From Circinella minor (Eukaryota > Mucoromycota > Mucoromycetes > Mucorales > Lichtheimiaceae): a stretch of 64,000 nt of DNA. Position numbers and translations under genes: made by a program. Shown piece after piece: positions 12,446 to 24,629 of the stretch. The DNA lies in the NCBI GenBank assembly GCA_016758965.1, contig JAEPRB010000089.1, positions 80,257-144,256 on the forward strand, given 5' to 3'. The notes below the pieces were generated by a model. That model saw only the letters and a list, made by a program, of their open reading frames with translations, did not search any database and was not told the DNA's origin. The first letter of the stretch is position 1. The number at the start of each line of letters is the position of its first letter.

Positions 12446-13442
12446 CCACTTTTAAATTTTCGCACGCATGAATAAATATAATGTATATGATATACCCACT
12501 AGATAAGGTATAATTACCATGATTCGCTTGTCATACAACCTCGTAACAATTTTTTTTCTTGTCAAATATCCGCCTAATCTTAATTGGGCACGCTTTGCTC
12601 TGGAAATGGTAATTTTGTCGTTATCATTATTTACAAAACTTCATTACATATCAAAATGGAGTAGGAAAATGGATAAGATGGTAATACTCTATCAAGCTAC
12701 ACTAATACATAGTGCTGTTGGGAGAGATTTATTACTGCACTTTGCATTATCGTATTCCTCTTTACGTATCAATTGCATGGATATCCTGGGGACCGGTATA
12801 ACTGGCAGATCAGTTGCCAAGTATCCACTTTAAAGCGGAAAAACTAACATTTACATTATATTTATCTAAGCTTCAACTTTTGTATACAAATGTGATCCTT
12901 TTATGTTTTCCAGGGCAGTTATCGTAGATTCATAATTCGATGTATATTCACGACGAGGTGTGATATAAAGCAATAAAGGTAACTATGTAACGGCAATCTA
13001 TGACATTGCTTGAATGGACAAGCAGAACGGACAGGAACTTTCGAATATAAATATATTAATTTCCCTTTGTTTATGATAATACCAATCCTCCGTTTATTCT
13101 TGCATATCAACCAATTTCTACAAATATTAAATAGAACTATGAATATACAAACTAACATTTAAACATTTCTGCGTATCTTACGTAACATAAAAAAATAGCT
13201 TTTATATTAGGCAATTAATGGTCCACCCACTATTTCTCATTATAACCAATTATCATATTTTGCACAGAAATTAAACTTTGAAAAGATTGCTTTTAAAACC
13301 AAAACTAGATTTCAAAATACATGGAGATATTGCACTATTTTTTCCAGTTACGTTGTTTAGTGATGATATATGGAAATTACAATATGCAAGAAAAACAATA
13401 AACAAAATATTAATAGTAAGTGATATATGTAAACTAGTTCCG

Positions 13443-13475
<33 letters not shown>

Positions 13476-13664
13476 TTGTACGAAATTTCAACCAAAAAAA
13501 TAAAATCGTGTACTGTTGGAATATATACACTATCATTACATAACAACAAGAATAAAAATAAAGATACATCATCTAAACCCATAAATTTCCATTATGAGAC
13601 ATTTGAACATTACACTATTTGAATGCTATATATTTCATATTAATTATTTATACAGGGATATATT
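12446..13664. other. intergenic, no gene recognised
   Basis: AT-rich sequence between the deaminase and SNARE genes. It contains a 104-codon plus-strand ORF (12519-12833) with no recognisable domain and an alternating TA/GT microsatellite. I see nothing else supportable. Confidence 0.5.
13443..13475. repeat. (TA)n(TG)n microsatellite
   Basis: About six TA units followed by about eight TG units, which generate runs of Tyr-Ile and His-Thr in spurious ORFs on both strands. Confidence 0.9.
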
Positions 13665-14829
13665 TTAAATGATAATAACTAGTACGAGTAAAATGATCAG
13701 CACAATAATTAGACAGCAGATACAATAGCCTGACTTGGATTCTGTATATAAAAACATTTTTCTATTAATCTCCCAAAATCTTTCAAACAGAAAATATAAC
13801 ATTCAATATAACATTTACCCTCTTCTTTTCGTAATATTTCTTTTACTCTGCCCATCGCTCGTTGTAACCGTCCTTGAGATCGATCTACTTGATCACCAAG
13901 ATCATCCAAGATCCTTATTGTTGACAAAATATATAAACATATAATATTATACCAAGAGTAGTAATATAAAATAAATAATCCAACTTACATGGCTTGGTCA
14001 TCAAACTCTTGATTCATAGTACCAGCTATCTCTTTGAGGTTGACTAATGTACCGGACATGCTATCCAAATGTGTGTCTTGTTCTTGCATCATGATCTATA
14101 CATAAATATCCACATGAACTAATTGATTACTTGGTGTAGTCTTCATTTTTTTTTGGATGGAAAAAAACTTACCGTTTGTTGCTGATGTTCATCTTCAATA
14201 TATCGATCATTATCCTGTTCTCTATTACTTCGGTATGAGCTAGATCCTTCTCCTATATCAGAGCCCTATATTTCATTGGCGAATAAAAAGTTGTTTTGAT
14301 GTTCGTTATCTAACTTATAGTGAACGTTCTCCTCTTTTCCTTAATGTTTACACGACATGCATCGAAGTCTAACTCAGCTTACTTTTCCTTTCTTTGCAGG
14401 TGGATTTGCCATGGTATTTCGAATATTTTGTATCTTGTTTCGTGACTCTGTTAGAAACGAACGTCGAGAGTTTAGTTCAGAAACTTTCAAATTGAACTTG
14501 CCAGGGTTGGCTTGAGAGACAGCAAATGCTTCGTCTAAATCGTCAAGATCTTGTTCGATTGCTTCAAGACATGAAGTAAGCTCATCAGCTGTCCACAAAA
14601 GTTCTTGATTTTTAGGGGAGGATACTGTTTGTTGAATACGTTTCCACGAATCGAACAAAACCGATGCATTATCCACAGCATCTTCTACTTGACTTTTTTA
14701 TTTATATAATCGGTTATTTTTCATCAGTTAATTTTGGTTGGAATATCATAAAATTCCATAGAATTGTATTATAAATCTATGTTTTCATCAAGCTTACTGT
14801 TTCACGATGAGAAATGGATCGTCTTCCAT
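13665..14829 (-). CDS. syntaxin-6/Tlg1-type t-SNARE (Qc-SNARE)
   Basis: Membrane fusion SNARE of the trans-Golgi/endosome system. Six exons (descending): 14798-14829, 14383-14692, 14173-14265, 13989-14095, 13819-13913 and 13665-13741, giving 237 residues, close to syntaxin 6. The N-terminus (MEDDPFLIVK) and the core with DLDDLDEA and NPGKFNL match the syntaxin-6 N-terminal three-helix domain. A Ser-rich linker leads to the SNARE helix (about residues 145-212, with QEQDTHLDSM and DDLGDQVDRSQGRLQRAM). A single hydrophobic tail anchor containing CICC (possible palmitoylation) ends the protein, so it is a tail-anchored type IV protein. Acceptors of introns 1 and 4 (AAAAAAG, AATAAG) lack a pyrimidine tract but are the only ones that keep frame. 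Family call sure; precise compartment inferred. Confidence 0.93.
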
Positions 14830-17429
14830 GATCTTAATTAAATATATGTATATAATATGTTATTCATTGTTAAATGACAAAGACGCTATCTTACATAAAA
14901 GAGACCTATTATTACTTACCAAAAGTTAAGGAAAAGAAGTAAAGGATAGTAATAATCGTCCAAATGCGGAGTCGTTTGCATTATTTCTTCACCAATTTGC
15001 TGTTATCAACACACTGTATACTACACTAACATTTGCAATACGTAGGATCAAAAATGGCAATATTATGCTATGTGGCTTCTTACTCTTTAATAAAATATAT
15101 AAAAAAGCAATAGTTCTCCTCAACCCCCTACTACGTTTCTCTATATGTTAACGTCATGAAATAAAAAAAAAATCTTAGACAAGCATGAAGTATAATAGCT
15201 TCTTAATCTGGAAATGGATACGCATTTAGTCGTTTATGAAAATGACAAAAAGAGTCAATGGTTTTTTGTGCAGAGTTTTAGTTTCATGGTAGATCTCTGA
15301 TAATACGTATATGAAGATATACATATGATGAGACGTTGCACAGAGACAATATAATTCTATCATCGGAACCATGATTACAATCCGTATGCCCTTTTTATTA
15401 TAATAAATATCGAATTACGAACTGCTAATAAGCAACAAAATTTATACAAGATGTGTCATTTCAGTGATATCGAACTATTCTGCTTCAATAAATGTAAAAT
15501 TATCACCGAAATATATTAAAACACATCGTACATAGCAACTTCACTAATTATTCATAAAACTAAAGTACTTCAATTTCTTTTTCACATGAATATATGAAGA
15601 GCACATTGTAATTAAATATTAAGAACAATGACTTGATTGCAAGATTGTGAGAAGGCATAATAATTTTATATAGTAGTCTAAACTCCATTTATAGCTTCTT
15701 CACGTGAATAGTAATTTTACAGAGAGAATTACAGCAATCCCACAAACTTAACATGCTCCAGTAATATGCACATATAACTCAAACTCTAGTAGTTTAATAG
15801 TAATCGAAGGAGTTTAGTTGGGCTACTAATAGATCTTAGGTAGTCGCTCTTTTACTTCATGAGAACAATGACCATCAAGCTCGGTATTATTATTATTATT
15901 ATTATTATTAGTAATGTGCCCGTAAAATTAGTTTCATAAAGCTAAAATCGTAAATCTATCTATATACATCTCTATGAGCTCTAGAAAATGGATGGGTAAC
16001 GTTTAACTTACAATCTAATTTTACTGTACAATTAGTTACTATGTTACGTACAAAAAGGTGAGCACTATTTTAGCTGAGATTACCCAACAGTGACAATTTG
16101 ACTTGAAAGTGGTCAGGATATCCATCACAACGAGAAAAAAAGCTTTAATCGAAATTTAAATGTCAATGTCAATACCAAAAGACGTAACGTAATTAAAAGT
16201 TTGCACACTCTATTACAGTGATAATTCCTACTTTACCTATATGTATATAATTGATACACGTAGTAGTTAATTAGATCATGATCACCCTTCTCATCATAAA
16301 ATCGATGAATAGATATAATTTATTTATTATTTAACTATCTTAACTTATATCAAGATAAAGTTCTACACTATATTTCTTGCTCTTTTAGTAATATTTAAAA
16401 AAATGTTCCATTGTATAAAGCGGTAAAAACGAGCGAGATTACTGACTATTGTTCATTTTGGGAATAATCTGGTAGAGCATGTAACAATTTTTCAATTTAG
16501 GATCTTCTTTTTTCATCTAGTGAAATTTTTTCATATATATATTACATATACGAAAGATATTGCATGTGGGCCCATGGCTATCATCTAAAAATGTCAATTA
16601 GTCTGGTTTCATTATATTTATTATTAATATATTAAACACACCATTCAGAAAAACATATGCTTAATAAAGAAACACCCCCACACTTAACATTTATATATGT
16701 GTACCTTTTGTTTTTTAGTATCTAGCTCTAATTATCATACTTATAGTTACACTGCAGATCATTCACGGACCATGGAAAGTGGTATATGGTTAATTATAAA
16801 AAAAATGAAAATGGACAATCGATATTATCGACATGCTCCTGTCCTGATTTTGAATACTCTCATAAACTTGTGTAAACATATATTTTTGATAAATCGTATA
16901 AAAATTATTCCATACCAAGTCCAACATATAACTACACAAAATAATCAAGTATCATCACCATCACTATCCTCTGGAACAAGACTTTTAGATTTACAAGACG
17001 CTACATTTCAAGAATACAATAGAAACGCAAAATTATTTTTAGAACAAATAGAAGCAATTTAATCCTCAATAAGGACCAGAAAAACAGAAATAAAATGTTA
17101 TCGAGCTTTATTATTATATTCTTAATTTTATTGTTTTTGGTGTGTTGTGTTTACTTAACAATTCGTGTCAGGGGGCATAATAGTTTTGTTTTGCACCTTA
17201 GTAAATACGACACAATTATTTCTTCTTGGAAACCTGACATTGGATGTGACTTAATTCTTTTTGGTGTTTAAGGTAGTTCATATAGTGCCAAACTTGTAAA
17301 AAAATTAAAAAAAAGCGTTTCGCTATTTCGTTGATCTTGGCTTAGCCAACAAATTAAACTTGATTCTTCATATTAAATTATTTTTTCATTTCTTTTAATT
17401 TAAAAAAGCCCTCTAAAAAAGAGGTATAG
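14830..17429. other. intergenic, AT-rich, no gene recognised
   Basis: About 2.6 kb upstream of the SNARE gene. It holds an ATT trinucleotide repeat (about 15886-15911), many poly-A/T runs and one 121-codon plus-strand ORF listed separately. No conserved motif, tRNA or repeat pair was recognised. Confidence 0.5.
16697..17062 (+). CDS. unrecognised 121-codon ORF
   Basis: I do not recognise this protein. The ORF is longer than expected by chance in such AT-rich DNA. It contains a hydrophobic stretch near the middle (ILNTLINLCKHIFLI), a Gln/Ser-rich part, then a charged, helix-like end (DLQDATFQEYNRNAKLFLEQ). It could be a small gene, a terminal exon or part of the adjacent MULE-type element (which starts 370 bp later in the same orientation). 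No promoter or start context decides between these. Confidence 0.2.
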   Translation: MCTFCFLVSSSNYHTYSYTADHSRTMESGIWLIIKKMKMDNRYYRHAPVLILNTLINLCKHIFLINRIKIIPYQVQHITTQNNQVSSPSLSSGTRLLDLQDATFQEYNRNAKLFLEQIEAI

Positions 17430-19623
17430 AACCCTCTCAAAGTAGATTGTAAAGCAAAAATTGAATGTAGAATTTTACTTGACAATACTTGTGAAATTAT
17501 TTATCATTGGCAGCACTCCTCGCATGATCCCACAGAGTATTCAGAATTAAAGAAATCACGTCTCCCTATTGAAGTAAAGAACTGGATAAATGAGCATGTT
17601 GAAAAAAACATGGATTGGAAATCAATCAAAGATATGTTACGTTTATCACGTAAAGAATTACAAGAGGTTAGTGAATTATAAATTAAAACAGTTCTTTATG
17701 GGTTGATTTTATCTAACAACTTTTATATTTTTTTTAGGCTGAAAATGATGATTCCAAAGTTCCATTATCTTTATTAGTTAATGCATCTGATGTTCAAAAT
17801 GCTATCTTAGCAAAGCTTTCGAAGTTGTCAAGAAAAGCTTATATTGATAAAGAAAGTGTTTTGTTGTGGTTTGATGAATTACGTAAAAGAGAATATCATG
17901 TTCTTCAACATATTTATTCTAATTCATTTGTAATTGCATGGGTATCGCCATGGCAAAAATTGGTGAGTAGTAATAGGCATTGTTGGACAGAGCTATATGG
18001 TGTTAGATGGATGTATGATCGAGCTTATATATTAAAAAATCTTATTTGTTATTTAGATTTTACAAAAACAAGAAGATATATGTATTGATTCAACTCACAA
18101 AACTTGTAAATCATTTTTGAATGATAAAGACTGTTATTTATTTACAATTGTTGCAAAGAATAGTTCAACAAACATAGACTGTCCAATGGGATTTATGATA
18201 ACTAATACGGAAACATCTGAAACTGTATCCATGTGGTTAGAATGGTTGAAAAAAGAAGTTGAATTTACCCCAAAAACGATAATGAGAGACTGCAGTCCTA
18301 TTGAAATTAATGCAATTCGAGTTGTTTTTCAAGAATCTGTTCGTATTCTTCTCTGCCATTGGCACATAAAGCGTGCATGGGATAAAAAGATTAAAAAAGA
18401 TGTAAGTATTGTTATAGCCATTGATTTGTTTTAGTCCTATACTTACACTCTATATATATATAATGTAGGTCAAGGCGTCAACTGGTACTAAAGATTCAAT
18501 GGTCTTACGAAGTGAAGCGCATGCTGACTTAAATAAGTTAATGTATTGTGAAAACCAAGATGATTTTGAAGTTTTGTTGAATGAATTTGTTATTAAATGG
18601 AGAGATAACAAAGGCTGTCTTGAGTTTTATGCGTATACGTTGTGACGTTGGTACCCCAAGAAAGAATTGTGGTGTAAAGCATGGTGTTCGTCTTGGTCAT
18701 TCCATACAAATAATTATGTTGAAAGTTGGCATAACCAGTTGAAGTCTTTTTATCTTGGTCGTTCTCGCTGTTGTCGTGTAGATCGAATTATTTATACATT
18801 AGTTGAACTTGTAGAAATGGATTATCGTCAAGATGCTTTACAAGTCAAATATGGGTTTAAACATATGTATTTGTCTGATCACGAAAAACAAAGAAAAAAA
18901 GAAGCGAATAAAGTCGCTCTTGATGTTGCTAATAGTATGGTTATATTTGAAAATGATGTTGTAATGGTGTAAGACCATTACGACGATATGTTCAACCATG
19001 AGGCTGTTGATCTACATGCTTATCCGCGGAATACTAAGGATAGACGATACATGTTCTTAAATTTAGCAAAGATCAAACGTAAGTACTATGTAAACATTTA
19101 GCATTAATAAAAGTAGTTTTTAACACTTTAATTTACTCTTCTCGCAGATATAGACATATCCATTTCGCAAATGAAGCTAATGCTTCGTCTTTTTATTATC
19201 TTTATCGCAACAATAGCCATATTTTATGCAGGAAATTCAAGGATATCTCCATTAAACCTAGTCGCGTAAATGGGGTGGACGTCAGTTATGTAAGTAACAA
19301 GTGTTTTTAACATTGTTAACTAAAAAAAATACTAATACAGTTCAGAAACGCAGGATATTTCCTTATGTCAAAGGAGATTAGATGAAGATACTTTTGGATG
19401 GTGTACTTGTTTGATTCCTTCTCCTTCCTCAACTGTCAATACCATCAATAGCAACGCCAACAATGATACCAGCAATGAAAATATCCCTGTTGCTTCCCCA
19501 AATGTCAATACTACCAAGAAACACAACACGCCTTTGAAAAGATTGATCCAGGAGTTGGAAGACGAGATAAAAGAAGATGAAGAAAGATTGGAAAGAAAGA
19601 AAAGAAAATTTAAAAGGGAATGA
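17430..19623 (+). mobile_element. MULE (Mutator-like) transposase, two nonsense codons
   Basis: DDE transposase of the Mutator/MULE superfamily. Coding blocks I can join: 17430-17666, 17738-17962, 18057-18401, then 18469 onward with at least two more exons to the stop at 19621-19623. All three acidic catalytic positions can be seen: Asp in ICIDSTHKT, Asp in TIMRDCS, and Glu in NNYVESWH; CHWHIKRAW is the usual MULE motif. Two in-frame stops interrupt it, TGA at 18643-18645 (before RWYPKKELW) and TAA near 18970; both could come from a single C-to-T change (CGA to TGA, CAA to TAA). The C-terminus is a highly charged coiled-coil-like tail (Lys/Glu/Arg) ending inside an inverted repeat. The 5' end is unclear: the first block begins after a TATAG acceptor with no ATG found. 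Probably inactive but young. Confidence 0.85.
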
Positions 19624-19928
19624 CTACGTACGGGCGCGCCAAAAATTCATAATCAGACAAGGGGCGTGAAGTGTAACCAGAACAACAATAAGCTTAGCTT
19701 AGCTATAAATCATTATATCATTACCCTTTTTCTTTATTTTATATTTTTAATTCTTATTCTAAGTTTGACCAGTTCGTAATACTGGTGAGTATTTTTATTA
19801 TTATAACCCTATCAATTATTTTGTCTAACATATCAAATAAAGGTCATTTTAAGTGAATTTATATTTATTACGGGTCAGGCGCGCTAATTCTGAGCGGGCA
19901 CTTTAGTAACATGGCGCGCCCTTCGTCT
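19616..19928 (+). repeat. left arm of GGCGCGCC-rich inverted repeat, interrupted
   Basis: Two segments, 19616-19658 and 19878-19928, are the reverse complement of one continuous 94-bp block at 21045-21138. The outer segment starts GGGAATGACTACG and covers the stop codon of the MULE ORF; it carries a small insertion (about 3-4 nt, GTAC region) relative to the other arm. A 219-bp AT-rich stretch (19659-19877) separates the two segments and has no counterpart in the right arm. Each arm carries GGCGCGCC palindromes, which stand out strongly in this AT-rich DNA. Confidence 0.9.
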
Positions 19929-21044
19929 GTTTTATTTATGCTTGCTCTTGTTCAAGTCTGCTATAATATATGAAACGTGTCTTATTTAAACTGGGTTTTC
20001 CTCTACTTTAAATAAAAGAAGTATGAATAAAATCAACCCATTTGAAGATCTATTAAAATATATTGTATATATATCAAATTAAATTAAGGATGAATTCCTA
20101 AAGTAAAAAATCATATACTGTTTTTATTTTTATTTTTGTTTTTGTTTTTGTTTTTGAAGGCTTCAGTAATGACATTTTGAAATATTTATGTAATGGAAAT
20201 ATTGTACTTATACTAATATTTGATGTTTATATATTAATACGTATAAGCTTGCTATTACGGGATCCATCGACAAGCAGGATTTTTCAACATAAGTTCATTC
20301 TAACAAAAAAATAACATTTGAAGACTATACCCGCTATCTTTTATACAAAGTGTTTTTGTGCTTAAGGCTTGTGCTTGACTCATTCAACAAGATTACAACA
20401 ATATTTCATATGAGGATGCAATAGAAGTCTTGTTTAAGAATCAAAACCTTGGCTCTGGAGTCTACCATGAGCTATAAGACGAAGCTATGACTTTTAAAAG
20501 TGATTTCTATAAGCTATTTTTATTCATATTTATGTTGATTTGATTTTTTTTTAATCGTTTTGTACTATTATATTAGTGTCATCTTTTTTTTTCGTTCTAC
20601 TATGTATGACCCATATTCTTTCTTCTCTATTTATATGGTATCTTCTTACTTCGTAATCTGTATTATATGAATTATTCCTTTATCCTATGTAAATAATCCT
20701 TTTTTCAGCTGCTCTTATGACCCTACCCATTCAATATTGTAATTCATATATTCTCTTCTTGTACTTTCGTTTATTTATGACACAGCATAATATATTATGT
20801 ACGTATTACTGATATATGCCCACATTTAGTACCACTTTTTAATCTATGCCTTACTGCTTCGCTTCTTTGTTATTGGCTTCTTTGTATAGTTACAATATAT
20901 TGCATTCTTTTATAATTTTTTGCTTCAGTGATTTTTAAATGTATTTTATGGGCAGAAATGGAAAGAAACTCTATGTTCAATTGACACAGTATGTTAGATA
21001 TATTGTTAATAAGTATTTTCGAGATTGTGAATATCTTGAAGGGT
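19929..21044. other. spacer between the inverted-repeat arms
   Basis: 1.1 kb of AT-rich DNA with TTTTAT/TTTTTG microsatellite (about 20121-20156) and no ORF with a recognisable domain. It may be the body of a non-autonomous element bounded by the inverted repeats. Confidence 0.5.
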
Positions 21045-21138
21045 AGACGAAGGGCGCGCCATGTTACTAAAGTGCCCGCTCAGAATTGGCGCGTCCCTCG
21101 TCTGATTATGAATTTTTGGCGCGCCCGTAGTCATTCCC
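21045..21138 (-). repeat. right arm of GGCGCGCC-rich inverted repeat, continuous
   Basis: A 94-bp uninterrupted block. Its reverse complement equals the two left segments at 19616-19658 and 19878-19928 with only a few differences. It contains two GGCGCGCC octamers (AscI-type palindromes) and the shared core TGAGCGGGCACTTTAGTAAC on its minus strand. Confidence 0.9.
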
Positions 21139-21639
21139 AATTAAAATTGTTGCAAGATGCATATGAATGTTAATGGCTTTCTTTATTTATAAATCCCATC
21201 TTTCTTACATTATATGACGAATAAAATTATGAAAATATTACGGTATACACTATAATTAGCTGCAAAAGCATAAGCCAAACGATTTCAGACAAATAAAATG
21301 CAGCATATATTCGCCCACTCCTTTTGCCCTTTTTTCATAACTATATTTTACATCTTTGCACAATTATATGAATTCAAAGTCCTGATTCAGTTATGGTAAT
21401 AACCAATGTACTTTAAGGTTATAATTGTAACTAAGCTCGAGAAAAAGGAACGTAAGCTTTATTACCAATTGTCTATATTTAAGATCTTTTATACGTTTGC
21501 TTAATAAAGTAACCCTTTTTCAAAGTCTTGTTCAATTTATTGGTTTTTTTATACATTTTTTACGTAAGACCCTGTATTTGTATACGACAAACTAGGATTA
21601 TTGGCACAGACGACAGGACCGTACCTCAAGAAACAAAAG

Positions 21640-22530
21640 ATAGCGTTGTCCCTGAGCCCTAAAGTGAAGCTAAAGTAGAAAATGTAACTGAGAAAGGTTC
21701 ACTTGTTGTTGAAAATGATGCTAATAACCAGCAGTTAGCTTATTACGGAAATATGGGCCTGAGAATATCAAAAGTTATTTATCAACTTATGCAGAAAGAG
21801 GGTGGTGCTGTTGCAAATCATGCAAAATCCTGTTTATTCCACGTTATGCTGCTTATGAAATACTCAAACAGTGGAATGAAAGCGATGGAACTGCCATTCC
21901 CATCGATTACATAAAGAAGCCTTCCAAGATCAATGGATCCGTAAAAACAGACAACTGTAAAATAACACAGGAACATACTGACTTGCTCGTAGATTTCGTT
22001 GAAAAAAATCCATGTGTCACAGTTAGCATAGGAAGAGAAGAGCTTTACAAACTGCTTCAAGACGTTGACATATTTAAAAGTAAACTGAGGAAATATATGA
22101 AAGAAAAAGTTAGACTGTCGCTGAAAAGTCTACACATTAACACTATGCAGTTAGATGCTGCACGAATTATTAAACCTCGCTTCAAAACTGAATGGACGGT
22201 TGTCGGTAAGGGTTTTCAGAAAAGTTGTGTGTTTATCGGCGAGGCAGGATTCAACTCTTATCAAATCAGAAATAGGGTTTGGTCTGTTAAATGTACTCTA
22301 GCAATAGTAAAAGTTCCAACATAAAGGGGTGTTAGTCTCAGTATCGTCAGGTGTATTTCTCCATTCCCAATTTCATACGCTTTTCAAAAATGGTCGTGGG
22401 AGCGACGCATCCAAAAAAAAACAAAAAACAAAACAAAGATGAATGTTGATCACTTTCCATTGTCAAAGCCCCCGAAAGGGACTCATGCAAACAACACGTT
22501 CGAGAAACACTTACGGTCCACACTGATCTT
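21640..22530 (+). mobile_element. Tc1/mariner-type transposase relic
   Basis: Decayed DDE transposase. A frame around 21960-22320 reads a helix-turn-helix-like N-terminal part (ITQEHTDLLVDFVEKNPC), then a basic linker and a block resembling the first catalytic strand (CVFIGEAGFNSYQIRNRVWS). In this family the third-to-fourth position of that block is normally VDEAGFN; here the catalytic Asp is Gly. A TAA follows VPT where Gln is expected, and similarity continues weakly (SIVRCISPF, later KPPKGTHANNT) up to about 22520. Upstream similarity extends to about 21640. Non-functional. The family call rests on my memory of the fungal Tc1-like pattern, not on a search. Confidence 0.7.
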
Positions 22531-22619
22531 ACAAAACTCTTTTTCTTTCAGAATGGTGACCCAACCAAGTTTTACTTTGGCCTGGGTGTCATAACTGTAG
22601 AGCCGCAACAAAATTAGTT

Positions 22620-22770
22620 GCACCAGGCAAAAAAGAAAGAAGAAACCACACGAAGCGCCTTATAAGCTTCATACAAGCACATCCTACCACTGTTCTCGAG
22701 GATATTAAAATGAACTCCTGCAAGCAATTCAGTAATTTGAGCATTCCTACAGATAAAAAAAAAACTTTCT
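22620..22770 (+). mobile_element. second Tc1-like transposase N-terminal fragment
   Basis: A short open stretch reads KRLISFIQAHPTTVLEDIK followed by CKQFSNLSI, typical of the helix-turn-helix region of fungal Tc1/mariner-like transposases. It is a separate fragment from the relic just upstream, since the domain order restarts. No full ORF. Confidence 0.45.
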
Positions 22771-24629
22771 ACTGTCAGAGTAAGCGAAAGAGTGTTTGCG
22801 CATCAATGAAATAAGGTCTTAAAGTGCGTTTTAGATCCCAACAAGAACTATGTCTATAAGGGATTTTTTTTTAGAATTTTACTCTTTTTCTGGAACTGGT
22901 CCGGGTGAACCAAAGGAAAAAAAATCGAACGATAGTCATAGTAGTACATTTCATCTGAACTCTCATCGTTAGCCAAGTAAGGCCATTTTAGACGAAAAAG
23001 ATCTCAACTAATTTCTCAACTATCTTAAAGATAATTAAGTATGTCTAGAAAATAATCATACTCGTCTCAATTAGGCACATTGGTTCGTCTAAAAAAAATA
23101 TGCTCGTCCAAAAATAAATTTAGTTGGACTAGAAAAAATACAAAATCGTCTCAAGACTATAGGACGCCCAAAAATTATTGAACCTGAAGGAGAAGAACTA
23201 GCAGAGGCGACCAAAGCTTAGTGTCTGACTTCTATTACAAGTATCTCACTGCCACCATAGATCAGTTGATGGATCAGATGACTAGTAGCTCTAAGGAATT
23301 GAGAAATTCAAAAATAACGCTCTACTGTTATATGGCTGACTTATGGATTTTCACCATTAAAAAGGTTCAATTGGAGCTTGTAGAAAGAAACACCCCAGAA
23401 AGTCGAAAAAGAAACAATGGTTGTTTGTTCTATTTCCGGATCCAAACGCACCAGATTTTTTTTTTGCCAAGTCATCTTTGAAGGGTTTGCACGCTATTCC
23501 ATTATTTAATAAAACAATTATATATGCGACATATTTTTTTTTGAAAAGCACGACACTATATTTTTTGGGAGATTGTAGGAGATCAAAGCAGCTCAATTTT
23601 TACTAAAAAGGAAAGCAGGATCGGCATTTCCCAAATCAAAACATATTTGATCTAATAAGCATATACATCATTCACTATTGGTATGATATGTGTGAAAAAA
23701 AAACGAGTTATCGTCTCTAGATGTTATCTAAGAACATAGTTGAAAATAAATGTATTTATTAGAGAAATTGCTGTTGTCTCCCCGATTTCGTGAACAGAAT
23801 ACTATCAAGTTTATCTCCAGCAAGATTCAGCTGTGTACTTTCTGACATAAGCTTCTCACGATCGATAATAATAGGCCTGTACTCCTCATTTGGATTTGCT
23901 ATTAATTGATGATCACACACTACTTGATTATGAAACATCAAAGTAGCGTGCGTTGATTTTTTCTTTTTTACCTAATGATTTGACATAATATCTTTTTATA
24001 AAAAAAAACACGAGATTGTTTATTGCAATTTTATTCCTGGTGTTGTTTTGTAGGTTACACACCGTGAGCACGGAGCAGGCAAGTGAACGCATGTTGGTGA
24101 CTATACAATGTAATAATTTACGTACTAAAAGTACTGTATTTTTTTATTACACCTTTCCACTTATTATACTATAATTATTAATATTGCTTTACTATGGGTT
24201 GGGCAGTGAAAAAGAAAATTGAATTGTTGCCAAATTACCATTTTTATCATACCAACCAAGAAGTAAAAAGTGATTTCCAGTTTTTTTACTTGTGACATTT
24301 TTTTTGTTATAAGCACGCATGTATTATGTCAGATTTTTGCTGTCATATGATATATATATATAGCTTAATAAACCTACTTGACATGTTTTCAAAACTGTGA
24401 GGTGGGACATTTAAAGGTGATACAAACAAAACGCTTTACTGATTTTGTTGATGTCCGATCTGATTGGAGAAAAACGGAATATAGAGTTCAGCAAATTTCT
24501 TTTCTCTTTTTTATTTTTGCTTCCACTTTCTTTGCTTCTTTCGCGTTTCTGCAAGTTGCCAAACAACGCTCTTTTTAACAGGTCTGTTAAGTTTCTCTTT
24601 CTCCTTTCCTTTGTACCTCTTTACTCTTG
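22771..24629. other. intergenic/repeat remnants, no gene recognised
   Basis: Includes an 86-codon plus ORF at 23221-23481 and a 60-codon minus ORF at 23759-23941, neither recognised. Around 23060-23170 short CGTCTCAA / CGTCCAAAAA-like words recur, suggesting a degraded terminal repeat. The last few hundred bases are T-rich and presumably hold the promoter of the downstream deaminase gene. Confidence 0.4.

Noticed and set aside
12519..12833. 104-codon plus ORF upstream of the deaminase
   Set aside because: No domain, signal or conserved pattern; amino-acid composition follows AT-rich background.
4076..22992. 15-bp exact match (GTTAGCCAAGTAAGG) between about 4076 and about 22975
   Set aside because: About one or two such matches are expected by chance in 64 kb, and the flanks differ.
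23421..23606. Overlapping plus and minus ORFs near 23.4-23.6 kb
   Set aside because: They shadow each other, contain long T/A runs and match no family I know.
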